This document shows positions 50,385 to 60,000 of a stretch of DNA of 64,000 bases, one piece after another. The position numbers and the translations under genes were made by a program. The notes under the pieces are model-generated. The model was not told the origin of the DNA and searched no databases. It was given only the letters and a program-made list of their open reading frames with translations. Origin of the DNA: Rhizobium sp. J15 (GTDB lineage: Bacteria > Pseudomonadota > Alphaproteobacteria > Rhizobiales > Rhizobiaceae). How positions within the stretch are numbered: position 1 is the stretch's first letter; each line of letters starts with the position of its first letter. The stretch is from assembly GCF_002531825.1 (NCBI RefSeq), contig NZ_NWSX01000010.1:1-64000 (forward strand), written 5' to 3'.

Positions 50385-50412
50385 GCAGTGCCGGCGGCAA
50401 GGCCGGCACTGC
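50385..50412 (-). terminator. Hairpin 1 downstream of hcp
   Basis: GCAGTGCCGGC-ggcaag-GCCGGCACTGC is a perfect 11-bp stem, 16 nt past the hcp stop. It suits the need for far more Hcp than of the downstream spike and effector proteins. Confidence 0.7.
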
Positions 50413-50427
50413 CGATGGCGAGAGGCT

Positions 50428-50904
50428 TTAAGCGGCCTTGGTGGTGGCGAGATCGTAGGAGGCGATCATCGGCGACTGCGGCGAGTGCTTGTCGTCGTAA
50501 GGCGTGTACTTCACTTCCATCTTGGTGAAGTTCAGCTTGATCGTCTCGACCGGGCGGTCACCGTTGGAATCGATCGAGTAGCTGGCAATCAGCGTGTTCT
50601 CGAGCGAATATTCGATATAGGTGTCGCCGGGATTGCCCGTGGTGACGAGATGGATGACGGAGCGCTTGCCGGTGCGGCCCGAGCAGGCCTCCTGGAAGAG
50701 CTTGGTCGACGAGGAGTCGCTGACCTTGGTGAGGATCACTTCCGAAACGGTCGGCTCGGAAGCTTCGCGGTTCGCGGCCGAACCAGCGGAGGTGTTCATG
50801 TTGCGGGAAACGTTCCAGTGAATGGCTTCGATGTCCATCCACTTGCGATGCTGCTCGTGAGTCGCATCACCCTGGATACCGTCGATTTGAAGATAAATCG
50901 GCAT
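50428..50904 (-). CDS. hcp: T6SS tube protein Hcp
   Basis: 158 residues, standard Hcp length. MPIYLQIDGIQGDATHEQHRKWMDIEAIHWNVSRN is the typical start, with SEVILTKVSDSSSTKLFQEACSG and the final YSIDSNGDRPVETIKLNFTKMEVKYTPYD. It polymerises into the tube that is pushed out by sheath contraction. It follows clpV by 41 nt and is followed by two strong hairpins. Confidence 0.97.
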   Translation of the reverse strand: MPIYLQIDGIQGDATHEQHRKWMDIEAIHWNVSRNMNTSAGSAANREASEPTVSEVILTKVSDSSSTKLFQEACSGRTGKRSVIHLVTTGNPGDTYIEYSLENTLIASYSIDSNGDRPVETIKLNFTKMEVKYTPYDDKHSPQSPMIASYDLATTKAA

Positions 50905-50945
50905 TCTGTCAGCTCTCCTGTTGGCGGTTGAGTGCCTAGTTGCGT

Positions 50946-53708
50946 CTAAGGCGTAGTTGCCTTTCTTTTCGCTGCTCCCCGGGTGCGTTTGCGGCCCGGG
51001 GTTACTTCATCCGACAACCGGCTTTCCCCCGGCGTGCCGAATTCCTGTGGGGCGGCCTCTTCGGCATCGAGGCCGAATTGATGGCCGTCGTAACCGATGG
51101 TGATCCCCGTAATCTTCTTCTGCTGCGCGACCGCATCGAGGAAAAACGTCGAAAGAACGGGCAGCAGGTCGCGCGCGATCATCACCTCGATGGCGCGGGC
51201 GCCCATCTCGCTGGTGCGGGCGCGGGAAATCAGCGCCTCGCGCGCCTGCGGCGAGAGCGAAAGCGTCGTCCCGTAGGTCGTCCCGACCCGCTCGCGGATG
51301 CGGCCGATCTGGATGTCGACGATGCCGGACAGCGTCTCGGACCCAAGCGGCATGAAGGGCAGCACGGTGGTACGGCCGAGGAAGGCTGGCTTGAAATGCT
51401 TCTGCAGTTCCGGCAGCAGCATCGCTTCCAGCGCTTCCGCCTCCGGCATCGTTTCGGGATCGGCCGAAAGTGCGGCGATCATCTCCGAGCCGGTATTGGC
51501 GGTCATGACGATAGTGGTGTTCTTGAAATCGATGTCGCGGCCTTCGCCGTCGCGCAGCGTTCCCTTGTCGAACACCTGGTAGAAGATTTCCTGAACGCCG
51601 GGATGCGCCTTGTCGATCTCGTCGAGCAGCAGCACGCCATAGGGCCGGCGCCTGACCGCTTCCGTCAGCACGCCGCCTTCGCCATAGCCGACATAACCGG
51701 GCGGCGAGCCGAGGAGCATGGAAATCTTATGCTCCTCCTTGAACTCTGACATGTTGATGGTGGTGAGATAACGGCTGCCGCCATAGAGCATGTCGGCGAG
51801 CGACAGCGCGGTTTCGGTCTTGCCGGTGCCGGACATGCCGACGAGCAGGAAGACGGCCGGCGGGCGGCGGGGATCGGAGAGCCCGGCGCGTGCCGCGCGC
51901 ATGGCCGAGGCGATCCGCTCGATCGCCGCATCCTGTCCCAGTACCCTTTCCTTCAGGCGGGCATCGAGCGTCTTGACGGTCTCGATCTGGTCGGCGAGCA
52001 GCTTGCCGAGCGGAATTCCGGTCCAGCGGGCGACCACGGCGGCGACGACTTCCTTGTCGACGACGCGCGGCAGCAGCGGTGTGCGGTCCGTCACCGCCGC
52101 CAGGCTGCGTTCGGTCGCGGCAAGGGCTGCCCGCGCGCTCTCCGCCGTCATGGCCTGGGGCGGGAATGGCGCGACATTCGTGCCATCGCCGGCATTGTCG
52201 GCCGGCGCCAGCGGAGTGACGGCATCGTCGGGAGAGAAGAATTCTTCCAGCCGGTCGGCCTCGCGGACGAGCCGGTTCTCCTCGTCGAATTTCGACCGGA
52301 GCGCCTCGATTTCCGCGAGAATTTCCTGCTGTTTGACGGCGATGTCTTCAAGCCGGGCGAGCTTTTCCGGCGTCTCCGGTTCGCGCGCCAGCCAGCTTGA
52401 TTCGGCTTCCAGAAGATCGCGCTCCTCGGAAAGCGATTTCAGCGCCTCCGGCATCGTCTGGCGCGCAAGCGCGACGGCCGCTGCGGACGTGTCGATAAGG
52501 CTGATCGCCTTGTCGGGCAGCTGCCGGTCCGGCAGATAGCGCGCCGAAAGCCGGACGGCGGCAACGATCGCCTCGTCACGGATGCGGACCTTGTGATGGG
52601 CCTTCAGGCTTTCGGCCACACCGCGCAGCATGCGGATCGCCGATTCCTCGTCGGGCTCGCGCACATGCACGGTCTGGAAGCGGCGGGTCAGGGCCGCGTC
52701 CTTCTCGATGAAGCGCTTGTATTCGCCCCAGGTCGTCGCCGCGATCGTGCGCAGCTCGCCGCGCGCCAAAGCGGGCTTCAGGATGTTGGCGGCATCGCCC
52801 TGGCCCGCCTGCCCACCGGCGCCGATCAGCCCGTGGGCCTCGTCGATGAACAGGATGATCGGCTGCGGCGAGGTCTTCACCGCGTCGACCACGCCATGCA
52901 GCCGCCGCTCGAATTCGCCTTTGACGCCGGCGCCGGCCTGCAGCAGGCTCAGATCCAGGAGCAGCAGTTTCACATCTTTTAGCCGATCCGGCACGTTGCC
53001 GGCGGCGATCTCCAGCGCCAGCGCTTCCGCCACCGCAGTCTTGCCGACGCCCGCCTCGCCGACGAGGATCGGGTTGTTCTGCCGCCGGCGCGTCAGAATG
53101 TCGATCAGCTGCCGCAGCTCGCGATCGCGCCCGATAACCGGATCGATACGGCCCCCGCGGGCATCCGCCGTCATGTCGTGGGTGTAGAGGCGCAGGAACT
53201 CGTTGTCCCCGGATGAGGTCGCCGGCACGGAAAGCTGTTCCGACGCGCTGGGCGCCGCCTTCTCCAGCAACCTCTCGAGCGCCGCCCTGTCGAGATTGCG
53301 CAGGGACGGGGCAATGCCGCGGATAACGGCGCGCAGCGCCGAATCGCTCGTCAGCGCGGCAAGCAGATCGGCAAGAAGCACGACATCGCGCCCGCATTGC
53401 AGCGATGCAACCAGCCAGGACTCCCGGCCGAGGGAAAGCAGGTTGGGCGAGAGCGCGAGTGCTGCGCCGGCTTCCCGGGGGACGTCGGCGATAGCGGCGT
53501 CGAGCTCGCCTCTCAGCGCTTCGGAAGAAACCGCGAGCTCTTCGAATACGGCGGAAAAGCCCGCAATATCAAGAAGGGAGCGAAGCCAGTGGGCGATGTC
53601 CACCATGGCGTGCTGATGACGCACGGCAAGCGAAGCCGCTGTCTCAAGACCGACACGTAGATTGGGCTCAAGCGTTCTTATGAGACGATTGAGATCGATA
53701 TGAGACAT
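50946..53708 (-). CDS. clpV: T6SS ATPase ClpV (TssH)
   Basis: 920 residues from ATG 53708 (MSHIDLNRLIRTLEPN). Clp N domain, two AAA+ modules (first Walker A LVGEAGVGKTAVAEAL with B FIDEAH; second LVGMSGTGKTETAL with LLLDEIDKAH) and a long coiled middle domain, as in ClpB/ClpV. It disassembles contracted TssB/TssC sheath for reuse. First gene of the leftward operon, divergent from tssA; the 152-bp region between is AT-rich and holds both promoters, with an ACGACT/AGTCGT inverted repeat (53801-53806, 53832-53837). Confidence 0.96.
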   Translation of the reverse strand: MSHIDLNRLIRTLEPNLRVGLETAASLAVRHQHAMVDIAHWLRSLLDIAGFSAVFEELAVSSEALRGELDAAIADVPREAGAALALSPNLLSLGRESWLVASLQCGRDVVLLADLLAALTSDSALRAVIRGIAPSLRNLDRAALERLLEKAAPSASEQLSVPATSSGDNEFLRLYTHDMTADARGGRIDPVIGRDRELRQLIDILTRRRQNNPILVGEAGVGKTAVAEALALEIAAGNVPDRLKDVKLLLLDLSLLQAGAGVKGEFERRLHGVVDAVKTSPQPIILFIDEAHGLIGAGGQAGQGDAANILKPALARGELRTIAATTWGEYKRFIEKDAALTRRFQTVHVREPDEESAIRMLRGVAESLKAHHKVRIRDEAIVAAVRLSARYLPDRQLPDKAISLIDTSAAAVALARQTMPEALKSLSEERDLLEAESSWLAREPETPEKLARLEDIAVKQQEILAEIEALRSKFDEENRLVREADRLEEFFSPDDAVTPLAPADNAGDGTNVAPFPPQAMTAESARAALAATERSLAAVTDRTPLLPRVVDKEVVAAVVARWTGIPLGKLLADQIETVKTLDARLKERVLGQDAAIERIASAMRAARAGLSDPRRPPAVFLLVGMSGTGKTETALSLADMLYGGSRYLTTINMSEFKEEHKISMLLGSPPGYVGYGEGGVLTEAVRRRPYGVLLLDEIDKAHPGVQEIFYQVFDKGTLRDGEGRDIDFKNTTIVMTANTGSEMIAALSADPETMPEAEALEAMLLPELQKHFKPAFLGRTTVLPFMPLGSETLSGIVDIQIGRIRERVGTTYGTTLSLSPQAREALISRARTSEMGARAIEVMIARDLLPVLSTFFLDAVAQQKKITGITIGYDGHQFGLDAEEAAPQEFGTPGESRLSDEVTPGRKRTRGAAKRKATTP

Positions 53709-53860
53709 CCGCAAGTCCTGTTTATACGTCGAAATTCGGCGCGCTCTCGTGATGCGAAGCAACAACTAGGGCGCTCATAAACCCTTGTCCAGAACAAAAA
53801 CGACTCTATTTAAAAAAATGAGCATAAAGAAAGTCGTCATAAATCCGTCATCGTTCTGAA

Positions 53861-55003
53861 ATGGTTGACAAGCCAATACAGGCCGCCCAAAATGCCAGCT
53901 CTCCGCAGTATGCTCTGATTTTTGAGGTATTTAACAGCGTGAACGTCCACGAAATTATAAATTCACTTGAACAAGATCGCCCGTGTGGAGAAAACGTGCG
54001 AAACAATACTATGCATCGCGAAATATACTACAGAATTAAGGACGCGAGAAACGCCGCTCGTACAGCCGAACGTAGTATTTCTCCGGGTGAAGTTATTACG
54101 CTTGCACCTGCCTGGCACGATGTTAGCAATCTTGGATTGCAAATCCTTTCTTCCCGGAGCAAGGACATCGAAGTATTGGCCTGGCTTGCCGAAGCCCAGT
54201 TGCGGCTGCGCGGCTTCTCAGGATTGCGTGACGTCTATGTTGCAACCGTGTCGCTTTTGGACAAGTATTTCGATGCCCTGCATTCGATCGGGGATGGCGA
54301 CTTCGAGGAGCGGTTTGCGCCTTTCGCGGGCCTCAACGGCGTGGGCGGCGAGGGAACGCTGATCCAGGCTATTCGTTTGACATCGTTGATCCCGGACGGA
54401 AAGTTCGCTCAGTTTTCGCTGTGGGATTTCCAGCTTTCGCAGCGGCCGAACGAAATCGAGCGGCGCAAGGAATTGCAGCAGGCGGCGGCGGAAGCCGGTG
54501 TCGCTCAAATGTCAGCCTATCTCGGCGTACTCACCGAGTGCATCGCCGCTTTCGACCGCATGGTCGAAATACTTGACGAGCACTGCGGTGACCAGGCGCC
54601 GCCGAGTTCGAATACACGCAATGTTTTGCAAGAGGCCGCCGCTGCAATCCGCGTACTCGCCGGTATAGAAGACCCCGTCGCGGCGTCCGAAGCCCCTGCC
54701 GCGCATGGTTTCGAGCCCCCGCAGGCCGCCGCCGGCGGCGAGGCGGAGGCCATTCGGCCGCGGCCCGTCAGCGCCGAGGCGATTCGCTCGCGGGAAGAAG
54801 CCTTCGAGCTTCTGGCCGCCGTTGCCCGCTATTTCCGCCGCACCGAGCCCCATTCACCCATTTCCATGTCGATCGAGACGCTGGTGCGCCGCGGCCGCAT
54901 GGATTTTTCCGAGCTTCTTGCCGAGCTTCTGCCCGAACAGCACGCACGCAATGCCGTGCTGACGGCAGCCGGCATACAGCCCGTATCCGACAGGGGAGGC
55001 TGA
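53861..55003 (+). CDS. tssA: T6SS baseplate/cap protein TssA (ImpA)
   Basis: 380 residues. The ImpA N-terminal domain (about 50-170: RNNTMHREIYYRIKDARNAARTAERS, then IEVLAWLAEAQLRLRGFSGLRD) is clear, and the C-terminal part has FELLAAVARYFRRTEPHSPIS and an Ala/Pro linker. It marks assembly of baseplate and tail. The first coding stretch is AT-rich compared with the rest of the operon. Confidence 0.93.
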   Translation: MVDKPIQAAQNASSPQYALIFEVFNSVNVHEIINSLEQDRPCGENVRNNTMHREIYYRIKDARNAARTAERSISPGEVITLAPAWHDVSNLGLQILSSRSKDIEVLAWLAEAQLRLRGFSGLRDVYVATVSLLDKYFDALHSIGDGDFEERFAPFAGLNGVGGEGTLIQAIRLTSLIPDGKFAQFSLWDFQLSQRPNEIERRKELQQAAAEAGVAQMSAYLGVLTECIAAFDRMVEILDEHCGDQAPPSSNTRNVLQEAAAAIRVLAGIEDPVAASEAPAAHGFEPPQAAAGGEAEAIRPRPVSAEAIRSREEAFELLAAVARYFRRTEPHSPISMSIETLVRRGRMDFSELLAELLPEQHARNAVLTAAGIQPVSDRGG

Positions 55004-55081
55004 CGGCGCGCGGCCGGCCGACCGGCAGCAATCTGCAGCATCCCTATTCGCAATCCGCCGATGAGACGAAGGAGAATCTCG

Positions 55082-55606
55082 ATGGCAAGTGTGCATGAGA
55101 AACTGGAACGGGTTCGCAAGCCCAGGGTCCACATCAAATACGAAGTGGAAACCGAAGGCGCGATGGTGGTGAAGGAACTGCCCTTCGTCGTCGGCGTGCT
55201 CGGCGACTTTTCCGGCAATCCCACGCAGCCGCTGAAGCCTTTCGGCGAACGCAAGTTCGTGCAGGTCGATCGCGACAATTTCGACGACGTCATGCGCCGG
55301 ATGACGCCGGGCCTGACGATCTCCGTCGAGAACACGCTCGAGAAAAACGGGACGGAGCTTCCGGTTTCGCTGAAATTCGAAAGCATGGCCGATTTCGAAC
55401 CCGGCGCGATCGTCGATCAGGTGCCGGCGCTGAAGGCCCTGCTCAATGCGCGCAACCAGCTGCGCGACCTGATGAGCAAGGCGGACCGCTCCGAGGAACT
55501 CGAGCGGCTGCTCGAAGACATTCTGCAGAACAAGGCCGACCTCTCGCAGCTGATCGCCCAGCTTGGCGGCGGCAAGGCCGACGAGCCGAAGGACGTGGTG
55601 AACTGA
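55082..55606 (+). CDS. tssB: T6SS sheath small subunit TssB (ImpB)
   Basis: 174 residues with the family signature [29 protein letters not shown] and the C-terminal [29 protein letters not shown] 55082 has GAAGGAGA upstream. Forms the contractile sheath with TssC. Confidence 0.96.
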   Translation: MASVHEKLERVRKPRVHIKYEVETEGAMVVKELPFVVGVLGDFSGNPTQPLKPFGERKFVQVDRDNFDDVMRRMTPGLTISVENTLEKNGTELPVSLKFESMADFEPGAIVDQVPALKALLNARNQLRDLMSKADRSEELERLLEDILQNKADLSQLIAQLGGGKADEPKDVVN

Positions 55607-55733
55607 GCGGCGGAGGCCGCGAGCGATCGTGGCCGCCCGTGGAATGCCTGAAGAGTCGTTGTCCGGCAGCGGCCCCTTGGAAGGGAAGCCTCATCCCTCA
55701 AGGACCGCCGCTTTCGCAAAAAGGATCGTATAG

Positions 55734-57215
55734 ATGACCGCTGAAACGCAATTGCAGACAAGGGAAGAAGCAGGGTTCGCGCCTGATCAGGACCTGCTTT
55801 CGAAGGTCGTGGCCGCAACCCGCCAGACCGAGCCCGACCGTGCCCAGGACCTCCTGCGCACGCTGACCGACCAGGCCCTCAAGGGCACCGTTACCTATGA
55901 TCGCAACCTGACGATCACCTTGAACAACGCCATCGCCGAGATCGACAAGGCGATATCAGGCCAGCTCGCCGCGATCATGCAGTCGCCCGAGTTCACCAAG
56001 CTCGAAGGCGCCTGGCGCGGCCTGCACTATCTCATCAAGAACACCGAGACGAGCGCCAATCTGAAGATCCGCGTGCTCAACGCATCCAAGCGGGATATCG
56101 CCAAGGATCTCGCCAAGGCCGTCGAGTTCGACCAGTCCCGTCTGTTCAAATCGGTCTATGAAGACGAGTTCGGCACGCCGGGCGGCGAGCCGATGGGCGC
56201 GCTGATCGGCGATTACGAATTCGACAATTCCTTCGACGACGTGCAGCTGCTCCAGGGCGTCTCGATGATCGCCGCCGCCGCCTTCGCGCCGTTCATCTCG
56301 GCCGCAAGCCCCCGCATGTTCGGCTTCGAGGATTTCCGCGAGCTGGCAAAACCGCGCGATCTCGAAAAGATCTTCGAGACGGTGGAGTATGCCAAGTGGC
56401 GCAGCCTGCGCGAGAGCGACGATTCGCGCTTCGTGACACTCGCCATGCCGCGCGTGCTCGCCCGCATGCCCTACGGCCCGAAGACCAGCCCGATCGAGGA
56501 ATTCAACTTCGACGAGACCGGCGGCTCCAAGACCGGCGAACTGCCGCACGGCTCCTATTGCTGGATGAATGCGGCCTATGTGATGGGCACGCGCCTGACC
56601 GAAGCCTTTGCCAAGAACGGCTGGTGCACGGCCATTCGCGGCGCCGAGAACGGCGGCAAGGTCGAAGGCCTGCCGATGCACATCTTCTCCAGCGACGACG
56701 GCGATCTCGACCTGAAATGCCCGACGGAAGTCGGCATCACCGACCGCCGCGACGCCGAACTCGGCAAGCTCGGCTTCCTGCCGCTCTGCCACTACAAGAA
56801 TACGGACTATGCCGTGTTCTTCGGCGCCCAGACGGCGCACAAGCCGAAGCTCTACGACCGCCCCGAGGCCAATGCCAATGCGGCCGTTTCGGCCCGCCTG
56901 CCCTACATGATGGCGACTTCGCGCTTTGCCCATTACCTCAAGGTCATGGGCCGCGATAAGATCGGCTCCTTCATGGAGGCGGAGGATTGCGAGGCCTGGC
57001 TCAACCGCTGGATCTCCAACTACGTCAACGCCAATGACGAGGCCGGCGAAGAATCGCGCGCCAAATATCCGCTGCGCGAGGCCAAGGTCACCGTGCAGGA
57101 AATACCCGGCAGGCCGGGCGCCTACAACGCCGTCGCCTGGATGCGTCCCTGGCTGCAGATGGAGGAATTGACCACCTCGCTGCGCATGGTCGCCCGCATT
57201 CCCTCGAAGAACTGA
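55734..57215 (+). CDS. tssC: T6SS sheath large subunit TssC (ImpC)
   Basis: 493 residues. [42 protein letters not shown] is the standard TssC opening; [27 protein letters not shown] and [20 protein letters not shown] follow. Ends with a clear C-terminal domain ([19 protein letters not shown]). Pairs with TssB. Confidence 0.96.
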   Translation: MTAETQLQTREEAGFAPDQDLLSKVVAATRQTEPDRAQDLLRTLTDQALKGTVTYDRNLTITLNNAIAEIDKAISGQLAAIMQSPEFTKLEGAWRGLHYLIKNTETSANLKIRVLNASKRDIAKDLAKAVEFDQSRLFKSVYEDEFGTPGGEPMGALIGDYEFDNSFDDVQLLQGVSMIAAAAFAPFISAASPRMFGFEDFRELAKPRDLEKIFETVEYAKWRSLRESDDSRFVTLAMPRVLARMPYGPKTSPIEEFNFDETGGSKTGELPHGSYCWMNAAYVMGTRLTEAFAKNGWCTAIRGAENGGKVEGLPMHIFSSDDGDLDLKCPTEVGITDRRDAELGKLGFLPLCHYKNTDYAVFFGAQTAHKPKLYDRPEANANAAVSARLPYMMATSRFAHYLKVMGRDKIGSFMEAEDCEAWLNRWISNYVNANDEAGEESRAKYPLREAKVTVQEIPGRPGAYNAVAWMRPWLQMEELTTSLRMVARIPSKN

Positions 57216-57223
57216 TGAAACCG

Positions 57224-57255
57224 GGACCGGCGCGGCAATTCAGCTGCGCCGGTCC
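57224..57255 (+). terminator. Hairpin between impC and impD
   Basis: GGACCGGCGC pairs with GCGCCGGTCC (perfect 10-bp stem), followed by TTT. Placed just after the tssC stop, it could reduce read-through so that sheath proteins exceed the later baseplate proteins. Confidence 0.6.
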
Positions 57256-57282
57256 TTTCGAAACATTTCTCTCAGGTTGACG

Positions 57283-58671
57283 ATGGGTTCCAGCACTGAA
57301 TGGCGGCGCCGGGCGGATCAGCTGATCGCGCTGATCGACGAGGCGTTGAACAGGCAAGTCAATGCCATTCTCCACCATCCCGATTTCCAGGCGATGGAGG
57401 CGAGATGGCGCGGCCTTGCCATGCTCGTGCGCGAGGCAAGCCGCAGCGGCGAAGTGAAGGTCAAGCTGCTCGGCGTCAGCTGGCGCGAACTCGCGCGCAG
57501 CATGGAGCGCGCCAGCGATTTCGACCAGAGCCATCTGTTCGAGCTGATCTACAGCCGCGAATTCGGCATGCCGGGCGGCGAGCCCTTCGGTCTGCTGATC
57601 GGCGATTATCATCTTTCTCCCGCCGATCCCGCCGACGGCGATCCCGTCGGCACGCTGTCGCAGATCGGCATGGTGGCGGCCGCCGCCTTCTGCCCCTTCG
57701 TCGCGGGTGCCGCGCCGCTCGCGGTCGGCCTTGAGGATTTTCACGAGCTGAACCGGGTCAACGACTTTTCCTGGCTTGCCACCGAGACGGCCCGCATCCG
57801 CTGGAACAGCCTGCGCGCCAGCGAGGATTCGCGTTTCCTCGGTCTCGCCGCGCCGCGCATTCTGATGCGTTCGCCGTTGACGCCGCATTCACGCCATCGC
57901 AATGACGGCTTTCCCTTCCGCGAAAGTATTGCCGCCGACGGCAGTTCGCTGCTCTGGGGCAATGCCGCCTTCGCCTTCGCGACCGTCGTCATCCGGAATT
58001 TCATCAATTCCGGCTGGTTCGCCGATATTCGCGGCGTCACCCAGGATGCCGTCGACGGCGGCCTGCTGAGCGGGGCCGAATTGCCGCCCTACGACTTCGG
58101 CACCGAAAGCAACGGGCTTTCCGCCCAGGCGCCGGTCGAAATCCACCTGACCAGCAGCCAGGAACAGCAGCTCTGCGAGCTCGGCATCATTCCCGCCGCG
58201 ACCACCTATCTCTCCTCCTCGGCGATCTTCAATTCCAACCAGTCGCTGCATGCGCCGCCGCATTATTCCAACGAGCATGCGCGCCAGAACGCGCGGCTCG
58301 CCGCCATGCTGCAATATGTGCTCTGCGCCTCGCGTTTCTCGCATTATCTCAAGGTCATTATGCGCGACGAGATCGGCCAGCTTTCCGATGCGATCTCGAT
58401 CGAACGGAAACTCGCGGACTGGCTGACCGCCTATACGCTCGGCAACGACGATGCCGACATTGCGCTGCGCACCCGCTTTCCGCTGCGCTCGGCCGGCATC
58501 AGCGTCGCCGAAATTCCGGGCAAGCCCGGCAGCTTCTCCTGCACCGTCCGCCTGCAGCCGCATTTCCAGCTCGATGACGTTGCCACGAGCTTCCACCTGA
58601 TCGCCGAGACCGCGACCACCGGCCAGATCCTGAGCCGCCCCGTTGCCATGCCCGAGAGGATGTCCGCATGA
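57283..58671 (+). CDS. impD: Second TssC-like sheath protein (ImpD)
   Basis: 462 residues, clearly homologous to TssC (NAILHHPDFQAMEARWRGLAMLVREASR; WNSLRASEDSRFLGLAAPRILMRSPL; RFSHYLKVIMRDEIGQL) but shorter and more divergent, lacking the N-terminal extension. Agrobacterium has the same pair and the two may form a mixed sheath or have separate roles. The start chosen is ATG 57283; a TTG at 57277 is an alternative. Confidence 0.9.
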   Translation: MGSSTEWRRRADQLIALIDEALNRQVNAILHHPDFQAMEARWRGLAMLVREASRSGEVKVKLLGVSWRELARSMERASDFDQSHLFELIYSREFGMPGGEPFGLLIGDYHLSPADPADGDPVGTLSQIGMVAAAAFCPFVAGAAPLAVGLEDFHELNRVNDFSWLATETARIRWNSLRASEDSRFLGLAAPRILMRSPLTPHSRHRNDGFPFRESIAADGSSLLWGNAAFAFATVVIRNFINSGWFADIRGVTQDAVDGGLLSGAELPPYDFGTESNGLSAQAPVEIHLTSSQEQQLCELGIIPAATTYLSSSAIFNSNQSLHAPPHYSNEHARQNARLAAMLQYVLCASRFSHYLKVIMRDEIGQLSDAISIERKLADWLTAYTLGNDDADIALRTRFPLRSAGISVAEIPGKPGSFSCTVRLQPHFQLDDVATSFHLIAETATTGQILSRPVAMPERMSA

Positions 58672-59498
58672 CGCTTTCCGCCAACATCGCCCAGTCGCTC
58701 AGCGACAACGCCCTCGACGAGGCGCTCGAAGAGGTCAAGGCGCATCTGAAGACCAGCCCTTCGGATCAGGAGGCGCGGCACCTCTATATCGATCTTCTCG
58801 TCCTATCCGGCGAATACGAGCGCGCCGACAATCAGTGCAGCCTCGCCGCCACTCTCTCCCCCGACGCGACAATGGGCTTTGCCCTGCTGCGCAACGAGCT
58901 TCGGGCGATGGCGGCACGCGATGCCTGGTTTGCAAGTGGCGCCGTGCCGGAATTTCCGCAGGGACCGAGCGAACTCGACAAGCTGGCGCTGCGCCTCGGC
59001 ATCGCCCACCGTGAAGGCAATGCGCGTGAGGCGAGGACAACGCTCGAAGCACTCGAAACCTTGAGAGGCGAACGCCCGCTGATCTGGAACGGCAAGGCGA
59101 TCTCGGATTTCCGCGATCTCGATGACCGCATCCCGCACGCCCTAGAGGTCATCATGACCGGCGGCGGCTATCTCTGGATCGATTTCGCCAAGATCGCTGC
59201 GGTCTCGATCGAGCCGATCGCCCGGCCGCGCGATCTCGCCTTCCGCCGCGCCGAACTGTCGCTGATCGATGGCGCGGCCGCATCGGTGCTTCTGCCGGCG
59301 GTCTATCACGGCACCGGCAAGGATGCGACGCTCAGGCTCGGCCGCGAAACAGAGTGGATCGAGGAAGCCACGGGCATCACCGCCGGCCGCGGCCAGCGCT
59401 GCTTCCTCGCCGGCGACGACCTTGTCTCCTTCCATGACACCCAAAGTCTGGAAATCGTCCCGGCAAGCTCTGCCGGCAGGCAGGCCGCGCATGGCTGA
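58668..59498 (+). CDS. tagJ: TagJ/ImpE accessory protein
   Basis: 276 residues. The ImpE family N-terminal repeat (LDEALEEVKAHLKTSPSDQEARHLYIDLLVLSGEYERADNQCSLAATLSPD) and the C-terminal part (DLDDRIPHALEVIMTGGGYLWIDFAKIAAVSIEPIARPRDLAFRRAELSLIDG) match. TagJ binds TssB and helps recruit ClpV. Overlaps impD by ATGA. Confidence 0.9.
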   Translation: MTLSANIAQSLSDNALDEALEEVKAHLKTSPSDQEARHLYIDLLVLSGEYERADNQCSLAATLSPDATMGFALLRNELRAMAARDAWFASGAVPEFPQGPSELDKLALRLGIAHREGNAREARTTLEALETLRGERPLIWNGKAISDFRDLDDRIPHALEVIMTGGGYLWIDFAKIAAVSIEPIARPRDLAFRRAELSLIDGAAASVLLPAVYHGTGKDATLRLGRETEWIEEATGITAGRGQRCFLAGDDLVSFHDTQSLEIVPASSAGRQAAHG

Positions 59499-60000
59499 TC
59501 CGCTCGAACGCTACCGGCAGCGCGACCGCGTCCTCGCCCGCTCGATCCTCGACAGGCTGATCGACGAGGCCCCGGATCGCGCCGCCGATCCGCCGGTGAA
59601 CTTCGTCGACCAGGTGCGCGAGATGCGCGAGGCGATCCGCCGCGATCTCGAAGCGCTGCTCAACACGCGCCGCTGCCCGACCACGCCGCCGGCCGTTCTT
59701 GCCGAACTGAAGGATGCGCTGGTGAGCTACGGCGTCGATGGCGTCGTCTCGGCCAACCTGATGACCGACGAGGCGAAGCTCAGGCTGGCGGCCGCGATCG
59801 AGCGGCGGATCGCGCTCTTCGAAACGCGGCTTTCCGATGTCAGGGTGACGATCCTGAAAAGCCGGACGATGACCGAGCGGGCGCTGCGCCTGCGCATCCA
59901 GGCGACCTTCCGCCTGCATGAAGGCATGCCGCCGATCAGCTTCGAGTCGACCATCGATCCTTCCACCCAGCGTTTCCTGGTGGAGGCCGCGCATGGCTGA
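59491..60000 (+). CDS. tssE: T6SS baseplate protein TssE (ImpF)
   Basis: 169 residues of the gp25-like family (MREAIRRDLEALLNTRRCPTTPP; LRLRIQATFRLHEG). Overlaps tagJ by 8 nt and tssF by 8 nt, both by ATGGCTGA. Confidence 0.93.
   Translation: MADPLERYRQRDRVLARSILDRLIDEAPDRAADPPVNFVDQVREMREAIRRDLEALLNTRRCPTTPPAVLAELKDALVSYGVDGVVSANLMTDEAKLRLAAAIERRIALFETRLSDVRVTILKSRTMTERALRLRIQATFRLHEGMPPISFESTIDPSTQRFLVEAAHG

Noticed and set aside
54110..54125. Sigma-54-like TGGCAC-N5-TAGCA
   Set aside because: It lies inside the tssA coding region and the -12 element is imperfect.
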